Source: Desulfobacteraceae bacterium
GTDB lineage: Bacteria; Desulfobacterota; Desulfobacteria; Desulfobacterales; UBA5852
Assembly (NCBI GenBank): GCA_014237395.1
Contig: JABZFP010000004.1
Coordinates: forward strand, 50,588 to 114,587
Reading direction: 5' to 3'
Length of the DNA: 64,000 bases
The position numbers and the translations under genes were made by a program. The first letter of the stretch is position 1. Each line of letters begins with the position of its first letter. The notes under the pieces are model-generated. The model worked only from the letters and a program-made list of their open reading frames with translations. It did not search any database and had not been told where the DNA came from. Positions 54,455 through 62,285 of the stretch are shown piece by piece.

Positions 54455-55654
54455 TCAAGATGGACCGCACATAACCCCCGCAGCCTCCCTCAGAGCCCCC
54501 GTAGCCAGATGAGCATACCGCTCAGTCGTTTTGATATCCGCATGACCCAACAGTTCCTTGACCATGTACAGGCTGACTCCGTTCGACACCAGGGTCGAGG
54601 CGAAGCCGTGTCTGAGGTCGTGAAGTCTGTAATGCCTGCTGAGTTTGGCTGATTTCCTCAGGCGATACCATACCGCATGGAATCCAGAGAAATACTTACC
54701 GGTGCTGGCTGGAAACACCAGCTCACTTTTGCCGTTAGAGGCCGCCTTGGCATCCCGAATAACCCCTGCAGCCATATCATTGATAGGGACAGTCTGAACC
54801 TTGCCTGACTTGGTGGTTGATGCCCGAAAGGTCACTGAGAGCCCTCCTCCACCATCACCATCAATAGAAACATCCGACCACTTGAGTTGCCGAACCTCCC
54901 CTACCCTCCTGCCGCTATACATACAGAACAGGACCACCCGAGAGGCGTGCTGATTCTTCCAGGCTGCACAGGTGTCCTCCAGCTTCTTACGGTCCTCCCC
55001 GGTGAGCGGGTTCGTCATCCTGTTGTCAAATTTAGGAGGCTGAACCTTCTTACAGGGATTCGGCAAGCCTATCGTCAATTCCATCCTGTCGGCATGGTTG
55101 AATATTACCCTCACCAAGGCATAGACCTGCATGGCTGTGGCAGGCTTCAGACCCTCAAGGATGCATCCGTCCACTACAGTCTGTATGTCGACCGCTCTGA
55201 CCTGCGAGGCCCTCAGGTGTCCCAATGGTTGCCTCAGGTTCTTAGTATAGCGAATCCTGTCGGCCTTCCATGAGCGTTTCCGAAGCTTGGAATAGGTATG
55301 GTAATGTTTCCACATCTGGTGGAAGGTCGGCTCTTTTGGCTGCTGAGGGGGCTGCTGTGGCCAGCCATAAGGATATGGTGGTGCAGATGGCCAACTTTGC
55401 GGGTGTGGGCAGCTTTGTTGCTGTGGGAGTGCCTGGGGTACTGCCTGAGGTCCTGCTTGGGCTTCCCTTTTCAGGTCTCGTTCAGCAAGCTTCGCGCCTT
55501 TTAATGTCAGGGATGACCTGGAGCGTCGTTTGCCCTTGGAACCGGGTACGACAATCACAGCCTTAAATGTGTCGTTTCCAGCAGAACCACATGAGCAGGT
55601 CAGGTTGGATAGCCCACGGTCTCTCGTACAGGTCTTGCAGTGCCTTAAAATCAT
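54455..55654 (-). CDS. Tyrosine-recombinase integrase
   Basis: ATG at 55654 follows AGGGGG by good spacing. The 399-aa protein starts with a small zinc-ribbon-like segment (CKTCTRD...CSCG), then a Pro/Gln-rich linker (about residues 70-110), a core-binding domain (FHQMWKHYHTYSKLRKRSWKADRIRYT) and a catalytic domain with Arg in YSGRRVGEVRQL, Lys in TTKSGK, HDLRHGFAST, LLGHADIKTTERYAHL with the nucleophile tyrosine. Residues look complete and active. It sits about 160 bp from a 5' fragment of tRNA-Arg and marks a mobile element. The Pro/Gln linker is unusual for integrases. Confidence 0.9.
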   Translation of the reverse strand: MILRHCKTCTRDRGLSNLTCSCGSAGNDTFKAVIVVPGSKGKRRSRSSLTLKGAKLAERDLKREAQAGPQAVPQALPQQQSCPHPQSWPSAPPYPYGWPQQPPQQPKEPTFHQMWKHYHTYSKLRKRSWKADRIRYTKNLRQPLGHLRASQVRAVDIQTVVDGCILEGLKPATAMQVYALVRVIFNHADRMELTIGLPNPCKKVQPPKFDNRMTNPLTGEDRKKLEDTCAAWKNQHASRVVLFCMYSGRRVGEVRQLKWSDVSIDGDGGGGLSVTFRASTTKSGKVQTVPINDMAAGVIRDAKAASNGKSELVFPASTGKYFSGFHAVWYRLRKSAKLSRHYRLHDLRHGFASTLVSNGVSLYMVKELLGHADIKTTERYAHLATGALREAAGVMCGPS

Positions 55655-55811
55655 CGTGTGTCCCCCTTGATAGGGGATGCACATCTACCGCACCTGAAAA
55701 ACGTGTATCAGAGGCCTAAAATGGACTCTCGGGGACCCTCATGAGGGCTTGCAATAAATCCCGCAATCTGTTATCCGCAGGACCTCTACAGCATTCCTTT
55801 CAGAGGTCTTT

Positions 55812-55851
55812 GCCCCCGTAGCTCAGTGGATAGAGCATTGGATTCCTAATC
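55812..55851 (+). pseudogene. Truncated tRNA-Arg (CCU), 5' half, probable attachment-site remnant
   Basis: GCCCCCGTAGCTCAGTGGAT followed by AGAGCATTGGATTCCTAATC is the 5' half of a tRNA-Arg with anticodon CCT (55845-55847). It stops inside the 3' side of the anticodon stem, and no T-arm or acceptor 3' end follows. tRNA genes are the usual target of tyrosine integrases, so this is likely one end of an integration event. In the rest of 55655-56404 (about 750 bp) I see only AT-rich sequence and a repeat GGGCACAATTTGGGCACAAT near 55964, no gene. Confidence 0.7.
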
Positions 55852-56404
55852 GTTCCACGAGCTTTTAGCTTTTCCTTGTATTTTTAACTACTTGTATAAA
55901 TTATCTTTTTTCGATCACTTTTGGTTTCGTTTGGAACCATTTGGAAAAATTTGACCTTGACGGGCACAATTTGGGCACAATCGGGGAAATGGAATATCAA
56001 TCCCCTCCCCTTTTTCTCGACCTCAATATAGTCCTTTTCTTCCTCGACTGTTCACAGCTGTTTAACGCAAATCAAATCTTTTCGAGGCAATCGTCTATTT
56101 GACAGCCTTCAACGAAGCGTTATTTTTATAATTGTTAAGCAGTTCCTGCATTCATTGCTAAAGTCGAAGCACTGAATCACACCTCCTATTCCACCCCAGC
56201 TGTTCAGACCCTAACACGCTGAAGCATCGTAACCCTCCCCAAAGCCGGCACAATTTGTCTCAACCATGGATAGGGCCATGATACGAGGGCACCTGAAACT
56301 GCCATTGCATTGCCTCCAGGGGTGATCTGCCTCTGGGGGCTGGAAAAAATGGCTCGTCGCAAATTCAACCTTCCTAACAATCTATGCAGGCAAAGGAGGT
56401 CATC

Positions 56405-56728
56405 ATGCCTTACATTGTTACAACATCGACCTATCCCAGTGATATAGCCACAAAGGCAGCCGAAAGGTATTTTGAAGCATTGCAAAAATTTCCTGTTGAT
56501 GAAAGCCATGTCAAGGAACTCGTTCCGGCCGCCGTCAAGGCCACTAACCAGGGGCTCAAAGTTACGGGCGTCCTGGAGGTAAAAGAGGGACAACTGGAGG
56601 CTGCTCTGAAACGATTGACCAATTTTATGGTAATGTTTCAAACAATTCCTGGGTTCGAATATTCGATCGAAATCAACTGGAAAGTCGAAGAGGCCCTTGG
56701 GTTGCTCGGCATGGAACTGCCAAAATAG
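56405..56728 (+). CDS. Small protein of unknown function, 107 aa
   Basis: ATG at 56405 follows AAAGGAGG, so it is preferred over the in-frame ATG seven codons earlier. The product (PYIVTTSTYPSDIATKAAERY, LVPAAVKATNQGLKVTGVLEVKEG, MVMFQTIPGFEYSIEINW) has an alpha/beta pattern like a ferredoxin-like or dimeric alpha-beta barrel fold. I do not recognise a family. No membrane segment. No partner gene is adjacent. Confidence 0.65.
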   Translation: MPYIVTTSTYPSDIATKAAERYFEALQKFPVDESHVKELVPAAVKATNQGLKVTGVLEVKEGQLEAALKRLTNFMVMFQTIPGFEYSIEINWKVEEALGLLGMELPK

Positions 56729-57170
56729 CCCGAACATTGCAACCAGGGTAGTTCTCATCGATCCGATCATTCGATGAGTATTAAGTGTTCGGCGTCACGG
56801 TAGACAGCCGGTACGACTTCATCGAGGTTGTGCCGGCTGTAACGCTTCAAAAATAATTGTGACGGTCGGCACATCAGAATGTAACAGCCAGATTGAGTGT
56901 TACAGGCACCCGCGAAAGTGTAATTACAATCTGCCCGAAAAAGTGTCACAAAACGTCGAAAATTGTAAAACAGGCGTAATTACAGAGGGATAGCGATCAC
57001 ACTTTGAGAGCTGAAGTGGCCGGAATTCGTTACGGCAGCTGTTGCAGAAAATAGCCTGAAACACACCAGAAACCCGCCTGAAACACCCCCAATATTGTGG
57101 TATAATAAAAGCCTGGCCGCTTGGTCGGGCTTTTCACTTTCTATCCTGGAAAATTCGAAGGGATTTCGCT
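56729..57170. other. Gene-free spacer with repeats, promoter and hairpin
   Basis: About 440 bp. GTAATTACA occurs at 56920-56928 and 56976-56984, 56 bp apart, in a segment that also has GTAACAG-like and GTGTTACAG pieces, a pattern like repeated transposase-binding sites at an IS end. A minus-strand open stretch at 56767-56949 gives no protein I recognise. An extended -10 TGGTATAAT lies at about 57099-57107, followed by the hairpin listed separately. Confidence 0.4.
57107..57134 (+). terminator. Terminator-like hairpin directly after a promoter
   Basis: AAAAGCCTGGCC pairs with GGTCGGGCTTTT through a GCTT loop (12 pairs with wobble). It starts right at the -10 box TATAAT and ends 36 bases before the gene at 57171, so it either terminates upstream transcription or acts as an attenuator in that gene's leader. 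Confidence 0.5.
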
Positions 57171-57761
57171 GTGAAGCAATCAGAGCAGGAAAGAATTAAT
57201 GAAATACGGCTCTTCAATATTGTTGACATGGGACTGACCTTTTCAGCGATGATCCGCTTGTACCAGACTGGTAGCAAGAAAACCCTCCGTCACAAGTTGA
57301 TCAAGATTCTACACGATATCAGAGGAGTTCATTCCGTTAATGATTTTCGAACAATACACGACTCATTCTGTATCTGGGGCAAAAAAAACCTTTTTTTGGC
57401 TGAAAGGGAGCGTCGGGGAATATTAATCAAGCGTAGTGGACCGCCAAGCTATGGCCAGGTGGCCAAAACATTGGACGTGGTGCTGAAGGTCGTCGTCTAC
57501 TACAGTGGATGGCCGAATGAATCTACTGCGAATGTACTCGTAAAATACATAAATGCTGCAGTTGATACAAAAATGATGAAACTCTTGAGGAGCAGATATC
57601 CGAGACATTTCCAAGATTGGCCTGTTACGGTGGAAAATGTTACGAAGCAAACCTATACATCCTTACAAGAACTCGTGAAAAAGTTCATTGACGAAGAACA
57701 CGATGGGCAAATCATGCCTGTTCAATTTGATGACCTTTACTGGAATTATCTAAATCGATAG
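57171..57761 (+). CDS. Hypothetical protein, 196 aa
   Basis: Start is GTG at 57171 with AAGGGAT upstream. The product is helical and basic (SKKTLRHKLIKILHDIRGVHS, ANVLVKYINAAVDTKMMKLLRSRYPRHF) with no membrane segment or signal. I do not recognise it. Its codon use is AT-richer than the core genes, in keeping with the accessory region. It stands alone behind its own promoter and hairpin. Confidence 0.65.
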   Translation: MKQSEQERINEIRLFNIVDMGLTFSAMIRLYQTGSKKTLRHKLIKILHDIRGVHSVNDFRTIHDSFCIWGKKNLFLAERERRGILIKRSGPPSYGQVAKTLDVVLKVVVYYSGWPNESTANVLVKYINAAVDTKMMKLLRSRYPRHFQDWPVTVENVTKQTYTSLQELVKKFIDEEHDGQIMPVQFDDLYWNYLNR

Positions 57762-57975
57762 GCTTGGAGTCCCTTATGGTATAAAAAGGCAGTTATCCTG
57801 GCTTAAGGCAGTATACAACCTTATTAATCGCTCTGACTGGGATCAAAGTTTAGATTCTGGGAACTACAGGGATGATTTTGTTGCTTGCCAATAATTCGGA
57901 AGTTATAGGCTGAAAGAAATAAGTTTCTGTAAAATATGTGGTTTTCAGAATTTTGAAAGGCAATCATTACGGATT

Positions 57976-59076
57976 ATGGTCGATAAACGAGCAGCAAAGA
58001 AAAGCAAAAAAAAGCTGGCAAGAAAACATAAGATAAGCGTCACTAAGAACAAAGAACTGAAACTTAAATATCCAAATTTTATACTGAATCCTGGAACAAC
58101 TGATGATGTTCCACAAGAATATATTGATGCTGTATTCAGCGTGATAAATTCATACGTCCCTCAGGATTCAATTTTTAATGATAGAAAAATATTCACATCA
58201 AGCGAAGCCAAAATCTGTAGAAAAATATGTCAATATGGATTTGACAGATTATCTGTTGATTTGAATAAGTTTGGCAAGAAAACAGAAATACCAAAAAACT
58301 TAGTATTTCCAGGGTTGAGTAAATTTATATACGATAGTCTTGACAAGAATGGTTTAAATCAAAAATTTCGTCCATTTTTAACTTTTGATGTTTTCCCATT
58401 TAATTATGATTTGGTCATATCTTTTCCACACTTAAAAACTAAACGACTAAAATCTAATAATAAGATTTATTTCTCTGAAAATATAAAACAATCTGTTGTG
58501 AATTACGGTACTAAAAAAGTTGCCTTTACGAAGCATGCTATTGATAGAATTCATGACAGAGAAACTGGTGGGGGCGGAGGTAATGGGGCAATAAAATTTA
58601 CCATTAGGCGTTTTAGTGAAAAAATGGATTTAAGGGAGATAACATTCCCTGACGGCCAGATGGCATTTCAATATTTTAGGCGACTTAAAAGTGAACATCC
58701 ACATGTTGCCACAAGATATACCCGTGTGTCTAAATTAAAAATTGTTCGGGAAGAGGATAAGGTTTTGCAAGGATACTTCCCATTTGTAATCGAGGATGAC
58801 TATGTAGTGCTAAAAACATTTTTGATGCCTGGAATGACAAAGACACCGGAATCATATTTGGTTAAAAACGCTGAACATACACAGCAAATTGAATATTTTA
58901 AGAAGCTTTTAAAAAAGATAAACTTTACTAATTGGCTTACTGAAGATTACATACAATTTTTAGAGTGGTGCCAAGAAAATGGCATTAGTCAATATGAAAG
59001 TATTATAATAAATAGGTTGCAGGATTATGGTCGTCAAATACAGATTTTTGGGGATGTATTTGATGATCTGAAATGA
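57976..59076 (+). CDS. Hypothetical protein, 366 aa, with a His-rich central motif
   Basis: The protein starts with a very basic tail (KRAAKKSKKKLARKHK). Its centre has KKVAFTKHAIDRIHDRETGGGGG followed by IKFTIRRFSEK, and at about residue 270 YVVLKTFLMPGMTKTPE. The H-x3-R-x3-R pattern with a late TFLMPGM strand resembles the layout of DUF4258/RelE-like (BECR-fold) proteins, but this is a by-eye likeness only. No membrane segment. Low GC points to recent arrival. No partner gene overlaps it. Function unknown. Confidence 0.65.
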   Translation: MVDKRAAKKSKKKLARKHKISVTKNKELKLKYPNFILNPGTTDDVPQEYIDAVFSVINSYVPQDSIFNDRKIFTSSEAKICRKICQYGFDRLSVDLNKFGKKTEIPKNLVFPGLSKFIYDSLDKNGLNQKFRPFLTFDVFPFNYDLVISFPHLKTKRLKSNNKIYFSENIKQSVVNYGTKKVAFTKHAIDRIHDRETGGGGGNGAIKFTIRRFSEKMDLREITFPDGQMAFQYFRRLKSEHPHVATRYTRVSKLKIVREEDKVLQGYFPFVIEDDYVVLKTFLMPGMTKTPESYLVKNAEHTQQIEYFKKLLKKINFTNWLTEDYIQFLEWCQENGISQYESIIINRLQDYGRQIQIFGDVFDDLK

Positions 59077-59157
59077 AAACGGAATACCTTTAAATACTGA
59101 AGTGCTATGGTCGCGACTGGCTAAGTGGTTCTCTGCTTTTGCCGACACTTTATCCCT

Positions 59158-59643
59158 TCAAACGCAATAATCCGGATTGAACGGGCAGTTCGTGTTGATG
59201 CAGTTCGGGCATCCCGTGTGATACAGCAGGACGTAGAAAAATCCCGCGAAAACACCCGTGTAAAGAATGAAGTACAGAAACGATCCCATCTGGAATATGG
59301 CTACAAAGGGGATGCACACCCTCATGAAATAGGCCAATACCGCTCCTGCCCCAGCCATAAAGCCAAATTTTTCCCCCCGGCCGAAGAACCGCTGCACGCA
59401 GCTACCCTCCAATGGCACCGGGCATGATTTCCCATAGTTCGCACAGTTCCGGCATGTCATAGCGAAAAGCACAGCATACGATGCTGCCCAGAACACCAAA
59501 TAGAGCAGCCCGGCAAACCAGGATAGCTTCCAACTCAGGAATAGGCCCAATAGGAACAGGATGGCGAGCAGGACGCCGTTAATGCCATATTCCTTGATGG
59601 TGAATTCGGAAAGCCGGCTCTTTCGTTTATTTCCGATTTTCAT
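59158..59643 (-). CDS. Cysteine-rich membrane protein, unknown function
   Basis: ATG at 59643 follows AAAGGTGAT. The 161-aa protein has about four membrane helices (residues 20-40, 42-60, 95-115, 120-140). Cysteine clusters lie on the same side as the ends: CRNCANYGKSCPVPLEGSC in the middle and CPNCINTNCPFNPDYC at the C-terminus. The clusters suggest metal or Fe-S binding at the membrane. No family recognised. It lies 19 bp after the epimerase-like gene and is probably co-transcribed with it. Confidence 0.7.
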   Translation of the reverse strand: MKIGNKRKSRLSEFTIKEYGINGVLLAILFLLGLFLSWKLSWFAGLLYLVFWAASYAVLFAMTCRNCANYGKSCPVPLEGSCVQRFFGRGEKFGFMAGAGAVLAYFMRVCIPFVAIFQMGSFLYFILYTGVFAGFFYVLLYHTGCPNCINTNCPFNPDYCV

Positions 59644-59662
59644 AAGATCACCTTTCACAATC

Positions 59663-60637
59663 TCATTGCTGCAAAGACGCAATGCACTCCTCAATTGCTT
59701 GACGAACGGGTTTGTAGGATAGGCCCAATTCCCGCTCAGCCTTGGACCCATCGGCTTTGAGGGCCGTCAAAGAGTTCCTGACCATATCGGTTGACAATCC
59801 CCATAGTGGTGGGCGTTTGGTTATGTTAGACATAGCTGTAAGGACAAAGGCGTTTCCTTTAACCATAAACGCGGGAACAGAAAGAAACGGCAACGGCACG
59901 CCGGATATCTCACTTACCCACTTATTGATTTCTCCGATCGTGCGTTGTTCCTTGCCTATAATGTATTTCTCACCAATGTTGTCTTCTTTTTCCAAGGCAC
60001 GAACAATGGCCTCTGCGACATCATTGACGTGCACAAAGGTAAATGCGGTCGATTCCAGTCCCCGGATGGGCATTTTCCGGTTGATCAGCAGATTGATATG
60101 GTTCCCGGTTGCTTTCGTATCGCCAGCCCCCAGTACAGCACTGGGATATATCATCACCAGAGGCAACCCCTCGTGTTCAAATAGATCCCAAGCCACATTG
60201 TCCCCGGCAAATTTGGTCCTCGCATATTCGGTTGGAAGCTCTCCGGCCGGGCTATCTTCGTTAAAAGGGACATCTGGCGACAGCCCCCACGTAACGATTG
60301 AGCTCACATGTACGACCTTTTGAATTTTCGCTTCCAGTGCAGCCTCCATTACGTTTCTGGTGCCATCGACGTTTATCTTGGTGTAGAGGGAATTATCCGG
60401 CTCCCAGAGCGAATAGAGGTTGGCCAAGTTGATTACGGCGTCACATCCGCTCATCCCCTCAATCAAGGATTGTTTGTCCGTAACATCCCCTGTTGCGAAT
60501 TGGACGCCGAGGTCAGTTAAGACAGCTTGCTTTTGGGGATTTCGAATAAGGCAAACGCATTCGTGCCCTGATTCGATAAGGCGTGCAACCGTGTTCTTGC
60601 CAATGAAACCCGTACCTCCAGTGACAAATACCTTCAT
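59663..60637 (-). CDS. NAD(P)-dependent extended SDR (dihydroflavonol-reductase-like)
   Basis: The 324-aa protein has the Rossmann motif VFVTGGTGFIGKNTVARL, the CVCLIRNPQK acidic/basic turn, VTDKQSLIEGMSGCDAVINLAN and the catalytic YARTKFAGDN (Tyr-x3-Lys). It belongs to the epimerase/reductase group with dihydroflavonol-4-reductase and HpnA-like enzymes. Substrate unknown, possibly an isoprenoid or sugar nucleotide. Paired with the cysteine-rich membrane protein gene. Confidence 0.82.
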   Translation of the reverse strand: MKVFVTGGTGFIGKNTVARLIESGHECVCLIRNPQKQAVLTDLGVQFATGDVTDKQSLIEGMSGCDAVINLANLYSLWEPDNSLYTKINVDGTRNVMEAALEAKIQKVVHVSSIVTWGLSPDVPFNEDSPAGELPTEYARTKFAGDNVAWDLFEHEGLPLVMIYPSAVLGAGDTKATGNHINLLINRKMPIRGLESTAFTFVHVNDVAEAIVRALEKEDNIGEKYIIGKEQRTIGEINKWVSEISGVPLPFLSVPAFMVKGNAFVLTAMSNITKRPPLWGLSTDMVRNSLTALKADGSKAERELGLSYKPVRQAIEECIASLQQ

Positions 60638-60817
60638 TGGACACCTCCTGCCTGGTTTGCTTGATTCCCTTAAACTGGGTCGGTGGCGGAAGGGGTATCA
60701 GATAGGAAAGCTCGAGGCGGCAATAGCTGGAACAAGGATGGGATTAGAATTTCAGTAAACCTTTAGCGGGCCGGTTGTCAATAATGAACCGACTCGGTCG
60801 ATGCAAGAGGAACGTAT

Positions 60818-60849
60818 GCCCGATCATCACGAGGTGGTCGGGCTTTTTT
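60818..60849 (+). terminator. Terminator-like hairpin before the 40-aa membrane ORF
   Basis: GCCCGATCATC pairs with GGTGGTCGGGC (11 pairs, two wobble) and is followed by TTTTTT. No gene on the plus strand ends just upstream, so it either terminates an unseen short transcript or acts as an attenuator 38 bases before the ATG at 60888. Confidence 0.6.
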
Positions 60850-60887
60850 GCGTTTAAAAATCAATAGCAACAAGAAAGGAGCAAGCC

Positions 60888-61010
60888 ATGATGAAGGTCA
60901 ATCTGATCGGTGACTACGAGGGCAAGTACAGGATTTCGGTGATTGAGTGGGTTTTGGGTATCCTGAACCTGGTGCTGCTGGCTGGACTTGCCTTCTGGAC
61001 TATTTTTTAA
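60888..61010 (+). CDS. 40-aa single-helix membrane protein
   Basis: ATG at 60888 (or the next codon) follows AAAGGAG. The product opens MMKVNLIGDYEGKYRISVIE and is followed by WVLGILNLVLLAGLAFWTIF, one strong membrane helix at the C-terminus. It has the form of a small membrane or holin-/toxin-like peptide. Good ribosome-binding site and a terminator on each side support it as a real unit. Function unknown. Confidence 0.55.
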   Translation: MMKVNLIGDYEGKYRISVIEWVLGILNLVLLAGLAFWTIF

Positions 61011-61104
61011 TGGTTGTAAGCCTTGCGATGCTTGACAATACCGTCATTATTGATACAGTGCTCAAAAAAACCCGCCAATGATTCAGGAGGTTTATTATGA
61101 TCTC

Positions 61105-61145
61105 AAACCCCGCCTCATTATTTCGAGGGTGGGGTTTTGTTTTTA
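61105..61145 (+). terminator. Terminator after the 40-aa ORF
   Basis: AAACCCC-GCCTC pairs with GAGG-GTGGGGTTT and runs into TTTGTTTTT. A strong ribosome-binding site (AGGAGG) and ATG at 61098 sit just before it and open a 30-codon ORF that reads through the hairpin and ends inside the next gene's start, so the hairpin could also be an attenuator. Confidence 0.6.
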
Positions 61146-61178
61146 ATCTAACCGCCCCTCCCCAAAAGGCCCATCCAA

Positions 61179-61661
61179 ATGAAAATTAACGAATCCGCAT
61201 TGAAAATCGTTGAAAATTCAATCGAGAAAAACTTGGGGTCTCTTGAGGATCTTCCAAGAGAGATTCAAAATACTGTTGTTAACATTTATTACAAATTTTT
61301 TGATTTGGCAGATGACATGATGGAGAAAAAGAATAATCCTGGTTGGATACCAGAAAGGATTAAGAGAGATGTAGCATATGGAAAAGATTTTGATGAAGCG
61401 TTTAACAACTGGAACATATATTTTGCGAAAGTAAAAAGCGATTTTAATGCTGTGGATAAAATGGTGGATGCCTTGCGTGAAGTGGATAGGTCTCAGCAGC
61501 CCAGATTATATGGTTACATGTGCGATTTTATGACTGATGTTTTAAAATATAATATTCCGAATGCAGAAAAGAAAACGCCTATACGTCGTAAATTTGAGCG
61601 TAAATTGTATAAAAAGCAGGTCGATGAAATACCACATTTAATAGATTTGATAAAATGTTAA
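61179..61661 (+). CDS. Hypothetical protein, 160 aa
   Basis: Soluble, mostly helical AT-rich gene product (KINESALKIVENSIEKNLGS, EIQNTVVNIYYKFFDLADDMM, SQQPRLYGYMCDFMTDVLKY). No signal or membrane segment and no recognised domain. The ATG has no clear Shine-Dalgarno of its own, and translation may be coupled to the 30-codon ORF overlapping its start. Followed after 16 bp by another hypothetical gene. Confidence 0.6.
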   Translation: MKINESALKIVENSIEKNLGSLEDLPREIQNTVVNIYYKFFDLADDMMEKKNNPGWIPERIKRDVAYGKDFDEAFNNWNIYFAKVKSDFNAVDKMVDALREVDRSQQPRLYGYMCDFMTDVLKYNIPNAEKKTPIRRKFERKLYKKQVDEIPHLIDLIKC

Positions 61662-61677
61662 TTAATAATATCAGAGT

Positions 61678-62205
61678 ATGAAAAAAAACGATAAATACAT
61701 TTTCAACAGCATGAAAATTGATGAAGATTGTTACCTGCTTTTGTGCTGCTTTTTGTCAAGCAACAAAATTAGTAAAATTTGTTCTTCGAGCAATTCAATG
61801 CATTTCAAAGCATTAACGATTCAAGAGAAACAAAAAATTAAGGAATTCCTAATCTCTATTGCCATTAAAATACGCATGATTGATGACATAATGAGGCAAT
61901 ATGATACCAATATATATGATCACATTGATAATAATGTTGGATTTTTAAAAATTAAATCAGACAAAAAAAAATACAATCTTTCAGTTAGAGAGGCATGTAA
62001 TAAAATAATTCATGCTAAATCACTGACTTTCAATTACAATGCAACAAAAGATAAAATTGAATATTTAAAGCCAATAGTTAATTTTATCGGCAAAAAAAAC
62101 AAAAATCATTGGAAAGCTACAATTGATATTTATAAATTTGTTGAACAAGCTGTCTATTTTTCAAATGAATATGATGAAAATTGGTCTATATCTGGATATG
62201 ACTAA
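61678..62205 (+). CDS. Hypothetical protein, 175 aa
   Basis: AT-rich gene, 16 bp after the previous one and probably co-transcribed. The product is helical and Lys/Ile/Asn-rich, with MKKNDKYIFNSMKIDEDCYLL, KEFLISIAIKIRMIDDIMRQYD and ACNKIIHAKSLTFNYN. The latter (a basic helix with HAK) recalls small proteins of Abi-like or HEPN-like helical folds, but no R-x4-6-H motif is evident. Unknown function. Confidence 0.6.
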   Translation: MKKNDKYIFNSMKIDEDCYLLLCCFLSSNKISKICSSSNSMHFKALTIQEKQKIKEFLISIAIKIRMIDDIMRQYDTNIYDHIDNNVGFLKIKSDKKKYNLSVREACNKIIHAKSLTFNYNATKDKIEYLKPIVNFIGKKNKNHWKATIDIYKFVEQAVYFSNEYDENWSISGYD

Positions 62206-62285
62206 AATTCAGGTGGTAGATTTATGAGAAGTTGCAATTTATTCAAGAATCAAATCTATAGTAAAACATGTTGGAGAATGATAAA

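Noticed and set aside
55812..56150. A group I intron in the anticodon loop of tRNA-Arg(CCU)
   Set aside because: Such introns are known in this tRNA, but no 3' exon (anticodon stem, T-arm, acceptor end) is found downstream.
56767..56949. Minus-strand 60-codon open frame as a transposase fragment
   Set aside because: No motif of a transposase family could be recognised, so it is reported only as part of the spacer.
61847..61856. ATTCCTAATC matching the end of the tRNA-Arg fragment (possible second att core)
   Set aside because: Ten bases in an AT-rich coding frame of a hypothetical gene, without any flanking tRNA sequence. Chance is likely.
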